A DNA stretch of 64,000 bases, taken from assembly GCA_911728455.2 (NCBI GenBank), contig OU452225.1, positions 6,062,106 through 6,126,105 of the forward strand. Reading direction: 5' to 3'. This document shows, piece by piece, positions 32,265 through 43,416 of the stretch (position 1 is its first letter; every line of letters begins with the position of its first letter). Made by a program: the position numbers and the translations under genes. Origin of the DNA: Marthasterias glacialis (Eukaryota > Echinodermata > Asteroidea > Forcipulatida > Asteriidae). The notes beneath the pieces were generated by a model that made no database searches, was not told where the DNA came from, and saw only the letters and a list, made by a program, of their open reading frames with translations.

Positions 32265-33105
32265 ATCATTTTTGCTTAAATAACCATTAATACAGACGTA
32301 ATCATTCGAATAGATAACACTTAGATTGGAGTTTGAAAAAGATTCCGATATCTACTTTCCTTTTACAAGTTAATCTATCAGTTCTAATATCAACTTATTC
32401 AGTCTACCTTCAGGTTCCATTTGTTTCTGTATCACCTATGATTATGTGATTTCCAAAGCTCGGTGGTACCTTCCCCTTACGGTACGGACCTTTATAGGTT
32501 TTCCAGGTCAATTTCGGTAAAAGCTAATTCAATTTCATAATCAAGCATTCACATTCACGCATGTTTCCCTAACTTATTCAAACTAGGGTTTCTTTTTAAC
32601 TGTTATATATAATTGCATTTAATTTCTTTTTCGTGCGCACATGATTTCATTCTTAGTCGTTCTATTTCTTTATAGGCATTCAAGACTATCACCATTGCAA
32701 TTTCTGTTATATACCTATTTACAATATTGATTAAATTGAATGGTTGAAAAGCCTGTTGTTATTGGCTTTTGCGAAATTTGATTATCTTTGCGACTTAATG
32801 AACTTGAATGATCTCATTTAAAGTGAATGATAGACTGTTGAAATTGAACTCAGTCATGACTGCTGAATGCTAATGCAACGGAGCATTCATTTGCAAACGA
32901 AATGAATGCTCCGTCCGTTAAATTAAATGTGTTTTTTTGTTGAAATTGGCTTGGAAAACCTATAGACATTAAATTTAAGGGGCTTTTCAAAATTTTCAAA
33001 GTTTATTTAGCAAAAATTCTGTTTTCATATACGGCTATTCCCGTCACATGCAATTTATTTTGTAATCGGAGTAAGCAGACGTGATTGTATCGGTCGTTCG
33101 TCGTG
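32265..33105. other. No gene seen
   Basis: AT-rich and without supported features. Contains a local inverted pair, gcattcatttgc/gaatgaatgctcc, near 32882-32912. Confidence 0.4.
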
Positions 33106-33835
33106 TTTCTCTCAACAGCTCATTGGTTGTGTGTATATCTCAGTGTGACTCATCTTTGATGTTAACGAATCACAACGTTCAGTAGTAGCTCATGTCCAAA
33201 CTTTATTTTGAATAAATATCATTTAGCTTAACTCCTTGCACTTAGTTCACACTCTGGTTGAGATGTTGCAGTTCATTGTCATAAGGCTCAATGTGACTCC
33301 AATTCGACATGTTGCTGAATCACAAAGTTCATCGTCCACCATTAGTTTGAATGAATATCATAATAGCTTATCTCCTTCCAGTAGGTTCATTTGTTTATAT
33401 ATAGGTTGCAGTTCATGTCTCCTGTTGTTGTAAGTTCTGTGTCATTCCATTATTGATGTGAATCACAAAGTTCAACCATTCGTTTGAATGAACATTCTGC
33501 TTCTCTCCTTCCACTTGGTTCACACTCTGATTGAGAGGTTGCAGTTCATGTCTCCTGTTGTTGTGAGTTCTCAGTGTCATTCCATTATTGATGTTACTGA
33601 ATCACAAAGTTCAACCATTCGTTTGAATGAATATTCTAATAGCTTCTCTTCTTCCACTTGGTTCACACTCTGATAGAGAGGTTGCAGTTCATTGTCTCCT
33701 GCTGTTGCGTGTTCTCAGTGTGACTCCATTTATTGATGTTACTGAATCACAAAGTTCAATGGTAGCTGTCCTCCATTTGCTTGAATGAATATTCTAACAG
33801 CTTTTCTCCGTCCACTTGGCTCACAGTTCATCTCA
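33106..33835. repeat. Diverged ~140-bp tandem repeat, about five copies
   Basis: gttgcagttcat recurs at about 33264, 33405, 33538 and 33681 (spacing 141, 133, 143). Each unit also has ctcagtgtgactcc, gatgttactgaatcacaaag, tttgaatgaatattctaat and ccacttggttcacactctg. Units differ by substitutions and indels, so the array is old. Confidence 0.85.
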
Positions 33836-34919
33836 TTTTTAATGGATAAATCAATTTGTCCAGGACGCCATTGTGAAACAATCATCAATAGATCTTTGAA
33901 TTTGGTTCACATGATGGGATGTGGTTGCGCCTGTCCATGATTTTGAAGATACCAACGAGTATTAGTTTTTAGTTCTAAGACCACGTGTAGTCTTTACCAA
34001 GTTGAAGAATCGGCTTGTATATTGCTTGCAGTCGCTGTTTTAGATTACCGTCTCCTTTTCTACTCAGCACCAGAGTTCAATGTTCATCGCCATTTTGTAA
34101 CAGTTCATCAGTTTATAAAACTGATTGGCTATCCTGGGTAGGTGGACCAGAGATATCACGTTCAAAAGGAGGGTATCAAACCCCGTTTGACCGACACAAA
34201 CCGCCACAGACTCCTCCGTAATGTTTTACAAGAAAAACAATTGCAAGTGAACAAGCAAGTGACTGAAATAGTCATAACACTTAATATTACAATTTTACTG
34301 GGTTGAGTCATAACTCAATCAATATTTTTTGTTTGTTTCCCTCGCAGTGAAAGAACTTGTTCTCCTTAAAATATTGCAAGTGAACTATTTTTTCACTTGA
34401 CATTTCTTTATCTGCTTTAATTTGTTTTGATAGTTGCATAATCTTTTGTCAAGAAGAGTTATACAACCAAATTAGAAAGTTCCAATATAACAGCTTTTCG
34501 ATTTGTTTTTGTTCAGTTTATATTCTTATCCGAACAAAAAATGCCGCATTCATCAGTACCATTCAGTCTTTTTAAGAATACTTAGTGCGTATGTAGTGAA
34601 CATGAACAAATGCATGTTTTACACAAATAACGCATGGTTCAGCCAAATACCACATACAAGATCAATGAACGAAATAATTATATTGCAACATTCGTAACTA
34701 CGTAATTTATAAACAATCAATGAGCCTTCTCTGAAACCATCTTATACTGTGCCATTCTCTTGGTACAAAATCTCGATGTTGAAGATCATTATGATAATCA
34801 CTAAGAACGCTTCTTCGTTTCTATACCTCCCAACGAAGGATAGAATTTGTCCGTCAGGATCACGTGTCTTTGAAGACACAGGCACCTTTTTTTGTCTTAC
34901 TTTTTTAGGTCAGGCCTTT
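33836..34919. other. No gene seen
   Basis: No supported gene, RNA or element; AT-rich with short chance open frames. Confidence 0.4.
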
Positions 34920-35215
34920 GAACACTTTATTCTGATGGCCATTGCCACAAGAATCAAAGTCCGGCCGCTTAACATTCCAATGGTTAGTGCCTTTGAGAAG
35001 CATGAAACTCTCTCAAGCGGTATGGACTCTTTACTCTGATGGCCATCGCCACAAGAATCTAAGTCCGGCCGCTTAACATTCCAATGGTTAGTGCCTACAA
35101 GAAGCAGGAAACTAACTCAAGCAGTATGGACTCTTTACTCTGATGGCCATCACCACCAAAATCTAAATCCGGCCGCTTACCATTCTAACAATGTTCGAAG
35201 CAGGAAACACACTCA
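34920..35215. repeat. 104-bp tandem repeat, about three copies
   Basis: ctgatggccat recurs at about 34932, 35036 and 35140, a period of 104. Each unit continues with cacaagaatc, aagtccggccgcttaacatt and ccaatggttagtgcc. The last unit is diverged and truncated. Confidence 0.9.
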
Positions 35216-38200
35216 TGCGGTGTTTGATCAGTATTGATGCACTCATAATTATTTATGTGCTAAGAAGAAAGCTTCTCAGCTTTGGTGAAGTTACCGGCCA
35301 CATAGGTCGGCGGCTATAATACAAACATTGTGATTTCTCACAGCAGTTTGAAGAGCACCACATCTCGCCACACAATGGCACACTATAAGAAGGTGTCGAG
35401 TAGAATTCTTTTCTTCAGAAAAATCTGGTACAATTTTCAGTGCAAAACGTCATTTTCAACTGCCCAAAATAAAAAAAGCCCTATACATGAAGCTGCGAAT
35501 TGTTCGTTTTGGCTGGAAAATTGCACATTTGTACCTCCAAAGACAGTATTTCAAATTGAACCATGTGTTACAAAAATAATACTTTTTAAAGGCACTGAAT
35601 TAGGACTGATGATCTCTGTTTATTCACTATAAATGCCATATGTTTTTTAAATTAATATTAACAGGCTTTAAGGTATCTATTTGTCAGATGTATTGTCTGA
35701 AAATATTTAAGGTTTAAACTATCGTTCCCTTTCTCTCAGCTTTTTTGACCTGCGAGAAGATATGATATATCTATGCTACAGCCATCTTGTGTCTTAATCA
35801 CTGCTATATATATACAATATCAAACAAGAAGACTTGTTTAAAAAAGAGAGGGAAAAAAAAGAAAATTGAGGACAGACAATAGCTTTCCGTCCAGCCTCGT
35901 TATGGCCACATTGTTGTGAATGTAATCACAAGATAGCTGTAATCTGATCATTATAAATAATTACATAAACCCTTGTTTTGATAGGTACAGTCTAACATTG
36001 AGCATTTTAAAAGGCAAAATGCCTCTGAAAAGTTTTACGTTTTTGTCATTTTTTGAAAAAAAAGCAATGCGCTTCCAAGGGAAGTGTGCAATTTAAACAT
36101 TTTTTTGATGTAAAAAATGATTTTCTTATTATAAATGTTCAAACCTTTCAATTACCAACATACTAACTTTTATCACGTGTAAATTATCGCTCATGTTGTA
36201 CCGTACCATTCTAAATGGAACCACAGATAGACTGAATATTGACATAACTAGAAATGATAGAAAAATAAATATCCAATTTATACTGTAAAATTCACTGAAC
36301 AACTACGTCAATATTTAAGCTGAAGAAAACCTCTGAGGCAGTTTTGTATTTCATCCCATACCTAAAGTCGAAGTGCGAAGCCGGGGCAGTCAAAGTCCGA
36401 GTTCGAATCGTCTGTATTGTCCCAAGTCCGAACCCCACGCCAATCCATTGAATTAAACAATAATAACAAGACCACCATTTCGGCGTTTCATAATACAGAC
36501 AAACCTCATTAAATTCTTTTTCATTCCATTTTTGCATTTTTTTTTTACTTCTGCTTTCTTTCAACTGCATTGAAAAAAAGTTACAGACTTGTCCTATATT
36601 TTTAAATGAGGGGAAATTTAGCAATATAAAAGAATTCCCCCTAAAAATCACTTCAAATACCCTGCTTACTGCCTTGGGTTTAGTTGTGTTGTTTGTGTAA
36701 AGCACGATTTTACTGTCCAGGTCGATTGAATACACGCGTCACGAAGGGATGTCATACAAGTCTGCCCCATGGTATAGCCATTAAGAAGCAACTCCTTTCT
36801 CTGCGGTAAAGCCAAATGTTTTAGCCAAAATTTATCTCATCTTGTTAGCTTAGTGTGGTCAGCCCAAGAAACTCATTCACGCTAGAGTTTAAAGGCCTGC
36901 AAGCGAGTTGGTAAATTTACAACAATTTGGTTTATGATATTTTTGGATCAAAATTGAGAATATGGGGTCAAACAACTGAAACTTTGAACAAAATTAGACA
37001 AATGATTCACAAGTGCTTTGTGCAACAAATGCGCGGGCGTACAGTGAAAGTTATTTCATATAGGTAGTACACGGGGCAGCCTCGCTTTCAATCTATTAAC
37101 CGTTTTGATGACTCAAATTAAAGAGGATGTCAAAAATGAAAACGTTTATGTTAACTTACATCGCATTAGTAATCTTCACAGATGTATGCAGAGTTTAGCG
37201 GTGTTTTTGTATTGCAGCCTCACTTTCAAATTAATCATGAATTAAAGCCTCAACTGAATCGTTATCGAGCAATGCATTTTGAAACTAAATTTCAATTTTT
37301 ATTTCACAACGATTCTATAAAGAAACTAAGTTGACTTTTCTTACAGTCCCAAAATAAGCAATTATTTTGTTTTTCCATTAGCCCTCAACCAAACACAATT
37401 TAGGACTAATTGTAAACATGAAGATTTTATGTAAGCCTGCTAGAAAGTGTACATGGTAACTACATGTGTAGTTGTTGGTAGTTTGAAGAGACACGGTAAT
37501 AATAAAATGAAGCGAATTCAACTTACCCATACCCAGACAAAAAGACAGGCTGCAACAGACGGTTCTACGGCGCATAGAAAGGACAAAGTTTACATAATTT
37601 ATTTGGGAAAGCAAATAATAACTATCTCCAGTGGAAATTCTATCTAGTTTTCAGTAAACACAATAAAGAGCCTTTATGTTTTATTGGGGATTTTTTATAC
37701 GTTCATGCACATCGAGCTTGTTTTCGTTTCTGTATTTTGATGGGTGATTTTGTGTTGTCTTTAAATGATTTTCTTTGGTTTTTGGCAGTATTTTTTGTGA
37801 CGGAAATTACTCCCTGGAGAATTGGTACTCGAACTGAATTGAATACGCTTTTAGCCTGAAACTAATCACTTTGTTTTAAACATTCACAATCTAGCACTAT
37901 GAGGTGAAATTCATAGATGAAATAATATTATTTTGGCTCAATACAACGTCAATTATTTAGAATTATAATAACTTTGGTTTGGAGGGAATTTTTGTATTCT
38001 CGGAAATGGTTTTATTTTTCACAAAATTGTGTACACTGCAAATTCAAGAGCTACAGATTTACCACATGTAAGCCGCCTATACCCTCAGCATTAAATTATG
38101 TAGTATTTAGTTGACTTGTATAGTGTTTTCATTTGTTAAAGCCTTCATAAATTTAAAACAGTTCACTATTGAGATAATGTTTTTTCTTTCAGTCATTAAT

Positions 38201-38307
38201 TTTGCTATCAAACTTTGAAACACATAATATCAACAACGGTTCAATTCTTGTAAAGTACGCTTTTCAAGTCAGGTATACTGTTACCAGACGGGCCATGTTT
38301 CACTACG
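35216..38307. other. 3.1 kb without a supported gene
   Basis: AT-rich. A 147-codon minus-strand frame (36292-36735) has no coding character. The segment aaaggcactgaattaggactg near 35590 looks like the edge of a dispersed repeat. If the exons at 31109-31256 and 38308-38441 are one gene, this would be intron. Confidence 0.4.
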
Positions 38308-38441
38308 TCATGCACACTGTGTCACTGCACGCGTTGTTACACTCAGTGCCGTGGACATCTGTCGGACCAGGCTAGGATCCGTACTTCTGAAAACTCTTGA
38401 CAGCTTCTCTGAACTTTTCACGATGATGAGATAGCAGTCAT
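38308..38441 (-). CDS. Putative terminal coding exon, unrecognised gene
   Basis: On the minus strand a strong acceptor (tttttatctttcag) is followed by two bases completing a codon and 43 codons: DCYLIIVKSSEKLSRVFRST, DPSLVRQMSTALSVTTRAVT, QCA, then TGA at 38308-38310. Frame, acceptor and protein-like composition support a real C-terminal exon. The preceding exon on the minus strand was not found. The acceptor phase (two bases) differs from that of 31109-31256 (one base), so the two exons are not simple alternatives after a common donor. Family unknown. Confidence 0.45.
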
Positions 38442-39505
38442 CTGAAAGATAAAAAGACAAAAAAAAAAAGTTGAACTAAAGTTGTCTTGCATATGAGAAG
38501 TGTTTACAGAAAATCTGTGAAAATTAAGCCGTTCAAAATGTAAAGGTTCAATACAGGATTGGTATTCATCAATTTTTATTATAATTATTAATATTAGTAT
38601 CGGTTTGAACGCTTACTGATTACAGCAGTAACAATCACCCATAGGAATATTTCTGTCTGAAATAATGTCAAAGAAAATAGAATTTGAAGACCACAACTTT
38701 TATCTTTGGTAATGTAACAATCAAAATTAAGATCAATGTGTTCACATGCTGAAGAGTTTTTTCCACTATTTTCTCCTGACTCGGAAGACGGATTGACCCC
38801 AAATTTTCACAGATTTATTTGTTCACGTCCATCTTGAATCGCACAAAGTAAGTACACTGTATTTTCGCTTTACCAATCCTATATTTGTTACCTTTGAAGC
38901 CTAATAAGAAAAATGAAATAGAACGACTTTAAGAGAGACCAAAAAAAAAAAAAGAGAACAGAGGGAAAAAGAAAAAAAGCGATTTAAACACCATCCATAG
39001 GCCGACTATCTTTAGCTAAGTGTAAAAAACAAGTAAAGAAAATAATTATGTTGTAACACATCGCGTGCCCGGTAAATGGGCGTAAGGCCGTACGGCCTTT
39101 TAATGGGCACATGACATGTTTTCCTACTCCCATGCAGAATGTTACCTTCTTGTAGTAATTTTTGAATGACAAAAAAGTTGATAAAACTTTCCCGCTCAAT
39201 TTTCTTGAACAAATTTCACATCATACGCCCTTTTTACGTCGTTTTACCGTGCTGCACGACGACAATTTTCTTTTTGACTTATGTCTAATTCTACCTAGTT
39301 ACTCCGGCCCTTACACGACTATTTTACAGCCTAATACGTCCCCTACTCAAATTTTTGTTTCTGGAAAAGTCATTCTACCAAACTGTGAGTTGTTATAGTT
39401 TTAAACAGATTTCCTGTCATTCTCAAAAGATAATTCAATCGTCAGTAACACGGCGGACCGTATAACAAACTTTACATGGTGTGGTGCCTTCAGATACAAC
39501 ATAAC
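38442..39505. other. No gene seen
   Basis: AT-rich, with A runs at 38459-38470 and 38940-38953. No supported feature; intron if the exon at 38308-38441 is real. Confidence 0.35.
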
Positions 39506-40480
39506 CAGACATTATAGTTTGAACATACAGTAGGAAATAAAAGAGAGGGACAATTTTGCTTGTGTTTTTATTCTTTAAGTATTGTAAATTGGACGATTTG
39601 AAGACTTTTCTTACCAGTAAAATAATGTGACACCATCAGGCCCCGGGGTCCAGTGCACGAGTTGCACGCAGCAATTCAAACTCACAGTCAGTTGCTCAAT
39701 AGTGGCGTTTAATCGTCACAGTGATTGCTATAATACAATCGTATGATTCTCCCTTCAACACAAAACAAAATTTGAATAGCCATAGGTTGAGATACTGGGT
39801 GCTTTATGCAAAGTAGGGCGTTGGTTCCATTCCACGTGATTCTATGCTGGTACCCTATAGGTTAAACGGTGTGTCTTTGCGCAAACCTTGATAGAGGGTG
39901 CGACTCATTTTCGAAACGGGTAAGTCCATCACATCAACAAAAGTGGAGGGGAGGTTCAACCCTTCCTATTTTAAGAATCTGGGAACCCTTTGCGAGATGT
40001 GCAATATCTCAAAGTAAGACTCTTCAGAGGCAAAATAGCCGGACATTATTATAGTTTGAACATGCTGTTAGAAATAAGACAGAGAGGAAAATTTTGCTTG
40101 TGTTTTTATTCTTCAAGTGTCATAAAATGACGATTTGATGACTTTTCTTACCATTTAAATAATGTGACGCCATCATGCCCCGGGGTCGTCCCGTACACGA
40201 GTTGCAGGCAGTATCTTCAATTCACAGTCAGGTTGCTTCAGCGGCGTTTAATCGTCACAGTGAATGCTATAATACAATAGCATATTCTCCCTCCAACACA
40301 AAACAACATAAATTTGAATAACCATAGTTTGAGATACAGCTTCTATACTGGTACCCTAACGGTTAACGGTGTGTCTTTAAGCAAACCTTGACGGGGAGGC
40401 GGGTGCAAGTCTTTTTTGAAACGGGTAAGTTCATCAAGTCAGCAGAAGTGGGTGTCGGGGAGATGTGGAACATTCCAAAA
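39506..40480. repeat. Two diverged direct copies of a ~500-bp segment
   Basis: attatagtttgaacat occurs at about 39512 and 40049. Both copies continue with agagaggacaattttgcttg-like sequence, gtgtttttattctt, gacttttcttaccag, aataatgtgac, catcaggccccggggtc, ggcgtttaatcgtcacagtg, gctataatacaat and acggtgtgtcttt, in the same order. The period is about 537, with a deletion in the second copy. Origin unknown; it could be a duplicated exon-intron segment or an old repeat. Confidence 0.8.
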
Positions 40481-40489
40481 TAAGGCCGT

Positions 40490-40610
40490 ATCCGAATTTG
40501 GCGGCTCACTGCAGCCACGGCTACGACTGTTGCTAAGGGTGTTGCTATCGACGTCCTATACTGAACAAATGACTCACACGGCGATCCAGCCGTAGCCGTA
40601 GCCGCCAATA
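40490..40610. mobile_element. Small inverted-repeat element
   Basis: ttggcggct near 40498 and agccgccaa near 40600 are inverted, with inner pairing of ccacggctac against gtagccgtagc. About 110 bp, no coding sequence. Class unknown. Confidence 0.4.
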
Positions 40611-40857
40611 AAAACCACAAAGAGAAATGTAAAGAGATTGGGCCCATTTGGCATCCGCTATAAAACTTAATCTTACTAAGCTCCCGTGTTCTTTGTAAGA
40701 ACTCAATTTAGAACAAAATTGATATACTTTGTGAGCAGAATCCCCCTCTTTCATTCTAACAAAGGATCATAAAACAACTTGTTTCAATGTGACAATTGTT
40801 TTTCTTTTGTTTTGGCATCGGTGGCATAACTGGGAGTGTGGGCATGTTTCACGACCC

Positions 40858-41105
40858 AATAGAGCGTTCTCGTATGACGTATCGGCTGATACGTTGGAGT
40901 ACAAGCACGCGCACGTAACGCACACAGAAATCGGTACCGGTAGGTGCGCGCAATGTGAAAATGTTCTACGCGTATAGAAAACTCAACGCTCAATGGTGAC
41001 ACGTGTGCGTATCTTGCCATAGAGCTGTGTACAAATAGCTCATGCCATGTGCGTAGCTGTCCTCCAGCATGGCGGAAATGTGACGTCAATGAGAACGCTC
41101 TATAG
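40858..41105. mobile_element. ~248-bp MITE
   Basis: Left end atagagcgttctcgtatgacg; right end gacgtcaatgagaacgctctat. Inverted repeat of about 20 bases with one small gap. The interior is rich in CpG and acgcgcac-type words. No coding sequence. Confidence 0.7.
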
Positions 41106-41399
41106 ACCCTTCCCATGAAATATGTAAACTGCACATCACGCGTGCGCACTAACACTACTGGTGGGCAAAATGAGGAAATATCGCGCCTTTTTGTGTGGGG
41201 CTAATGGTTGCGTGACGACACGCGTTTGTGCGTCTGCCTAGTGCACAACTCTGGCGTTTGCCCACCAACAATGTCTGGACGCATGCGTGAATGCAATTAG
41301 CATATTTCCCCAGAAGAAACTGAAAACATTTACCTTACGGTGAGTGCAGCAATACTCAATTTTTGTGTACATGCCTATACCAGCTTTATCATGCCAGAA
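41106..41399. other. No gene seen
   Basis: CpG-rich start, then AT-rich. No supported feature. Confidence 0.35.
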
Positions 41400-41680
41400 A
41401 ATGACGTATCTTCAAGCGGCTAATTATGTACTGATTAGTAAGCCGAATTAGCCACCGCCAAGTGTGCCGAGTGCGTGATTTGGTCTTTATGATTATGAAT
41501 TAAAATTAATCTTTTATTCAACATGAAGATTACATGAAAGGTACAAGCTAGAAAATAGCGTCTTAATAAGTTTTAAATTAGCCTTCTCCAAAATTAACTG
41601 TGCCCCAGTGATATGGTCTTATAGATTATGGAAGTAAAATTTCACCTTTTATGCAGCATGAAGGGTACAAGCGTGTTTGT
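41400..41680. repeat. Diverged copies of the ~200-bp tandem repeat family
   Basis: Contains ggctaattatgtactgatta, gccgaattagcc, agtgtgccgagtgcgtgattt, then catgaagggtacaagcg, in the order found in the 26.1-28.5 kb tandem units but heavily diverged. This shows the family is dispersed, not confined to that array. Confidence 0.5.
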
Positions 41681-42372
41681 AAACAAAGAACATGTCCGAA
41701 CATAATATTTATACGCTTTTGTGACTGAATAACTTGTTTTTATCTTATTAAAGTTTCGTTTTTAATTTACTGAAATTCTCTGATTTGAGACCTACAACAA
41801 CACCCTTTTTTCAATTTCGGGCTCTGTTTAAAATTAATAAGATAAAATTGTAATGGAATTACTCCAAGATGCTAGGTCCGAATTTTTAGTTGAAATTTGA
41901 AATCGCTCTGTTTACAGATTAGAGAAAGTTATCAGTTTTTGTACTGCACAAAATCCGTCAACTATAAGTGGCAGTTAATCAAAAACTAAAAATTCATTAT
42001 TGCCGGTGTGGAAGGAGATTCTGTCCGGGCATACGGCGAATTGTGTACTAACTCCTTCTGATAGCGCCCTCTTTTGAACAAACTCCTCCAGCCCACGTTA
42101 ATTAACCGTATGGTGGACACATTACTCTAGGACAGAATACCCTATGACACAGGGATTCCGACACAATATCACATTATCGGCCACGTACAGCTTTATGATG
42201 TGTGCATTGTCCGCGCTTGACAAAGATTTTGTTTTTCGTTTTGAAACAGCATCATCCTGTCAAAATTCGTTCAGAGAAAATATCTCTTTAAAGAATTTCT
42301 TTCGGCAAAAAATCGGGCCATGCAACTTTAAACAATCCGCCTAAATGATGGCTCAGGTGTGGGTGGGGGCCA

Positions 42373-42650
42373 TATGGCTCATTCTATAAATTTGGGGTCC
42401 GTTTTTTTTTTATTGTTGTCCCTGTTGCATCTGACACAAGATTTCATACTTTTACAGCACACTCTTTGGTGCCTTCTACCTCCAAGAGTGATTATGTTAA
42501 CGCAAAGTACATGCTGAACAAATCAAAACAGTTTGAAGTCAAATTTAAAGATATTTTCAGATTAAATTGCACACGTCAGGTGTAACAGGGACAGGAAAAT
42601 GGCACACTTTGGACCCCAAATTTATAGAATGACCCATATTAGCGTTGGTT
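42373..42650. mobile_element. ~275-bp MITE
   Basis: Left end ggctcattctataaatttgg then ggtccg; right end ggaccccaaatttatagaatg then accc. Terminal inverted repeat of about 25 bases, plus an inner pair gtccctgttgcatctgaca / gtcaggtgtaacagggac. The flanking atat on both sides may be the target duplication. Confidence 0.7.
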
Positions 42651-43251
42651 CCATGTACTGTACCATAGATTGGGGGAAAGCAGGAGCAAAAAAAAAAGCC
42701 GGTCATGTGGGTGGCCATTCAATAAAACAGCCCACCTCACTCATGTTGGCGCCGCATGATCTCAGGCAAACGGTACTTGAGGAAGGGCAAAGCTAGAAGC
42801 ACAACATTTTTTCTTGCAACTAAAAGTTGTCAAACTAACAACTAAAAAGGGAGTTGGGCCGAGCTAGTGAACTAGTTAATTTTTGTACAAGAACTTACAA
42901 GATTTTTTCAGCCTCCGATCCGATGCTTCAACAGGATTTTCCAGACAATGTATTTGTTTAACACTTAGTCGAGCTGAGCTAATTAGAGGACTAATTAATT
43001 AGGCGCTTTGAAGATATCTCAATTGAAAATTCGACAAAAGTTCGCATTTGCAGGCCCAACCTGTGTAAAAATTGTACCGTAGTGCTGTTCGTGTAGGTAC
43101 TGACGATCGTTGACGAAACCTTGATATTGGCCTGCTGCAAATTTTGGTGTTGGCACTTAGTTTAGACCTCACTTTAGTCTGGTCATAACGCTGTACTCAT
43201 GTTAGGTCGTTGGGACTAGACTGGGAACAAGATTAGAGTTTCTGTTTGTGC

Positions 43252-43390
43252 CATGAGAGTTATATATAAGAACTAGAGGGCGCACTCACTTGTTACGTGA
43301 CTCGACAAGGTAATTTGCGGCCATTTTGTGAATGGACAGACGGCACGTAAACAAACACGGTTGCCCTCCGTCGTGACCGTCGTACTGGAC
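43252..43390 (+). promoter_or_regulatory. Transposon terminal sequence in the THAP gene promoter region
   Basis: catgagagttatatataagaa followed by ctagagggcgcactcact matches both ends of the 259-bp MITE at 28688-28946. Similarity continues with gactcgacaagg and ggccattttgtgaatggac. It begins 165 bases before the THAP start codon. No matching opposite end was seen downstream. The contained string actagagggcgc fits the core of the known animal CTCF-binding consensus, which is suggestive only. It may contribute promoter sequence or be a passive insertion. Confidence 0.6.
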
Positions 43391-43416
43391 CGTGTCATTT
43401 GTCTTAAAGTGTGAAA

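Noticed and set aside
36292-36735. 147-codon minus-strand open frame
   Set aside because: No family resemblance, no splice or start context, and composition typical of AT-rich chance frames.
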